6,015 nt of DNA, from positions 1 to 6,015 of the forward strand of contig DIKH01000349.1 in NCBI GenBank assembly GCA_002424495.1. Reading direction: 5' to 3'. The notes beneath the pieces were generated by a model. That model ran no database searches and had not been told where the DNA came from. It saw nothing but the letters and a program-made list of their open reading frames with translations. The translations under genes were made by a program, and so were the position numbers. This document shows positions 5,793 through 6,015 of the stretch, one piece after another (the stretch's first letter is position 1; the number at the start of each line of letters is the position of its first letter). Source of the DNA: Desulfobacteraceae bacterium UBA5623 (lineage in GTDB: Bacteria; Desulfobacterota; DSM-4660; Desulfatiglandales; Desulfatiglandaceae).

Positions 5793-6015
5793 GAAAAAGC
5801 TCAGGTCACCCATTTTCGCATTTCATTCTAAGGCCGTTTTTGTCTGATCCCCATTCGCAGGCTCTTTAAAACAGCTTGATTATTTCCTGCGGCAGTATAA
5901 TTTCGGAGAGGATAACTTTGGCCTGAATCGGAGTTGAACGGTGGAGTGTGTCCGCCGGATCCCTGAATTTTGTACGAAAAGATAGATAAGAACCCAGTAA
6001 TTTCCGGTTAGAAAA
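5793..6015. other. 223-bp right-end region without a supported gene
   Basis: No complete gene is seen. On the - strand one frame is open from the window edge (6015) to a TAA at 5866-5868, giving 49 residues that end I-L-P-Q-E-I-I-K-L-F. I cannot match it to a family, and an open frame of this length arises by chance fairly often. It could be the tail of a gene lying to the right. No tRNA, strong terminator or clear insertion-sequence end is visible. Confidence 0.35.

Noticed and set aside
5799..5860. Possible insertion-sequence end (CCCATTTTCGCA near 5809-5820, similar CCCATTCGCA near 5849-5858)
   Set aside because: The two similar motifs are short, imperfect direct copies. No inverted partner, target duplication or transposase is visible in the window.
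1..6015. CRISPR array, tRNA, rRNA or a defence island
   Set aside because: No regularly spaced repeats, cloverleaf-forming sequence or rRNA-like stretch is seen, and the ATPase and toxin tail alone do not make a defence system.

Overview
The window reads as an ordinary bacterial chromosome with a mix of core and accessory genes. Moderate GC, Shine-Dalgarno-led genes, an outer-membrane-type lipoprotein and the style of the NUDIX and small Cys-rich proteins suggest a Desulfobacterota-like (deltaproteobacterial) Gram-negative. That placement is an inference from protein character, not from a marker gene.

Left part (1-1600) looks accessory. It opens with the last 40 codons of a MazF/PemK-type endoribonuclease toxin on the + strand. 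A GGGGTC...GACCCC hairpin follows, and then a complete AAA_14/DUF4143 ATPase on the - strand, convergent with the toxin tail. A perfect 11-bp-arm inverted repeat sits just in front of the ATPase start.

Central part (1600-4190) is a compact two-gene + strand operon. A DinG/XPD-type iron-sulfur DNA helicase is followed with no gap by a NUDIX hydrolase of the ADP-ribose pyrophosphatase type; the helicase stop abuts the NUDIX ATG. A good sigma70-like promoter places the expected transcription start on the helicase ATG, which suggests a leaderless message.

Right part (4190-6015) holds an 8-cysteine, probably zinc-binding 78-residue protein on the - strand. After 300 bp without a gene comes a + strand lipoprotein with an SD-defined start, a candidate terminator over its stop, and an 81-residue protein resembling small phage-type proteins. 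The last 223 bp carry no supported gene; one open - strand frame runs off the right edge.

I do not see a clear new multi-gene system. The most useful leads are the palindrome and promoter arrangement between the ATPase and helicase genes, the NUDIX box with two replaced consensus residues, the 8-Cys small protein, and the MazF tail with a possible frameshift.
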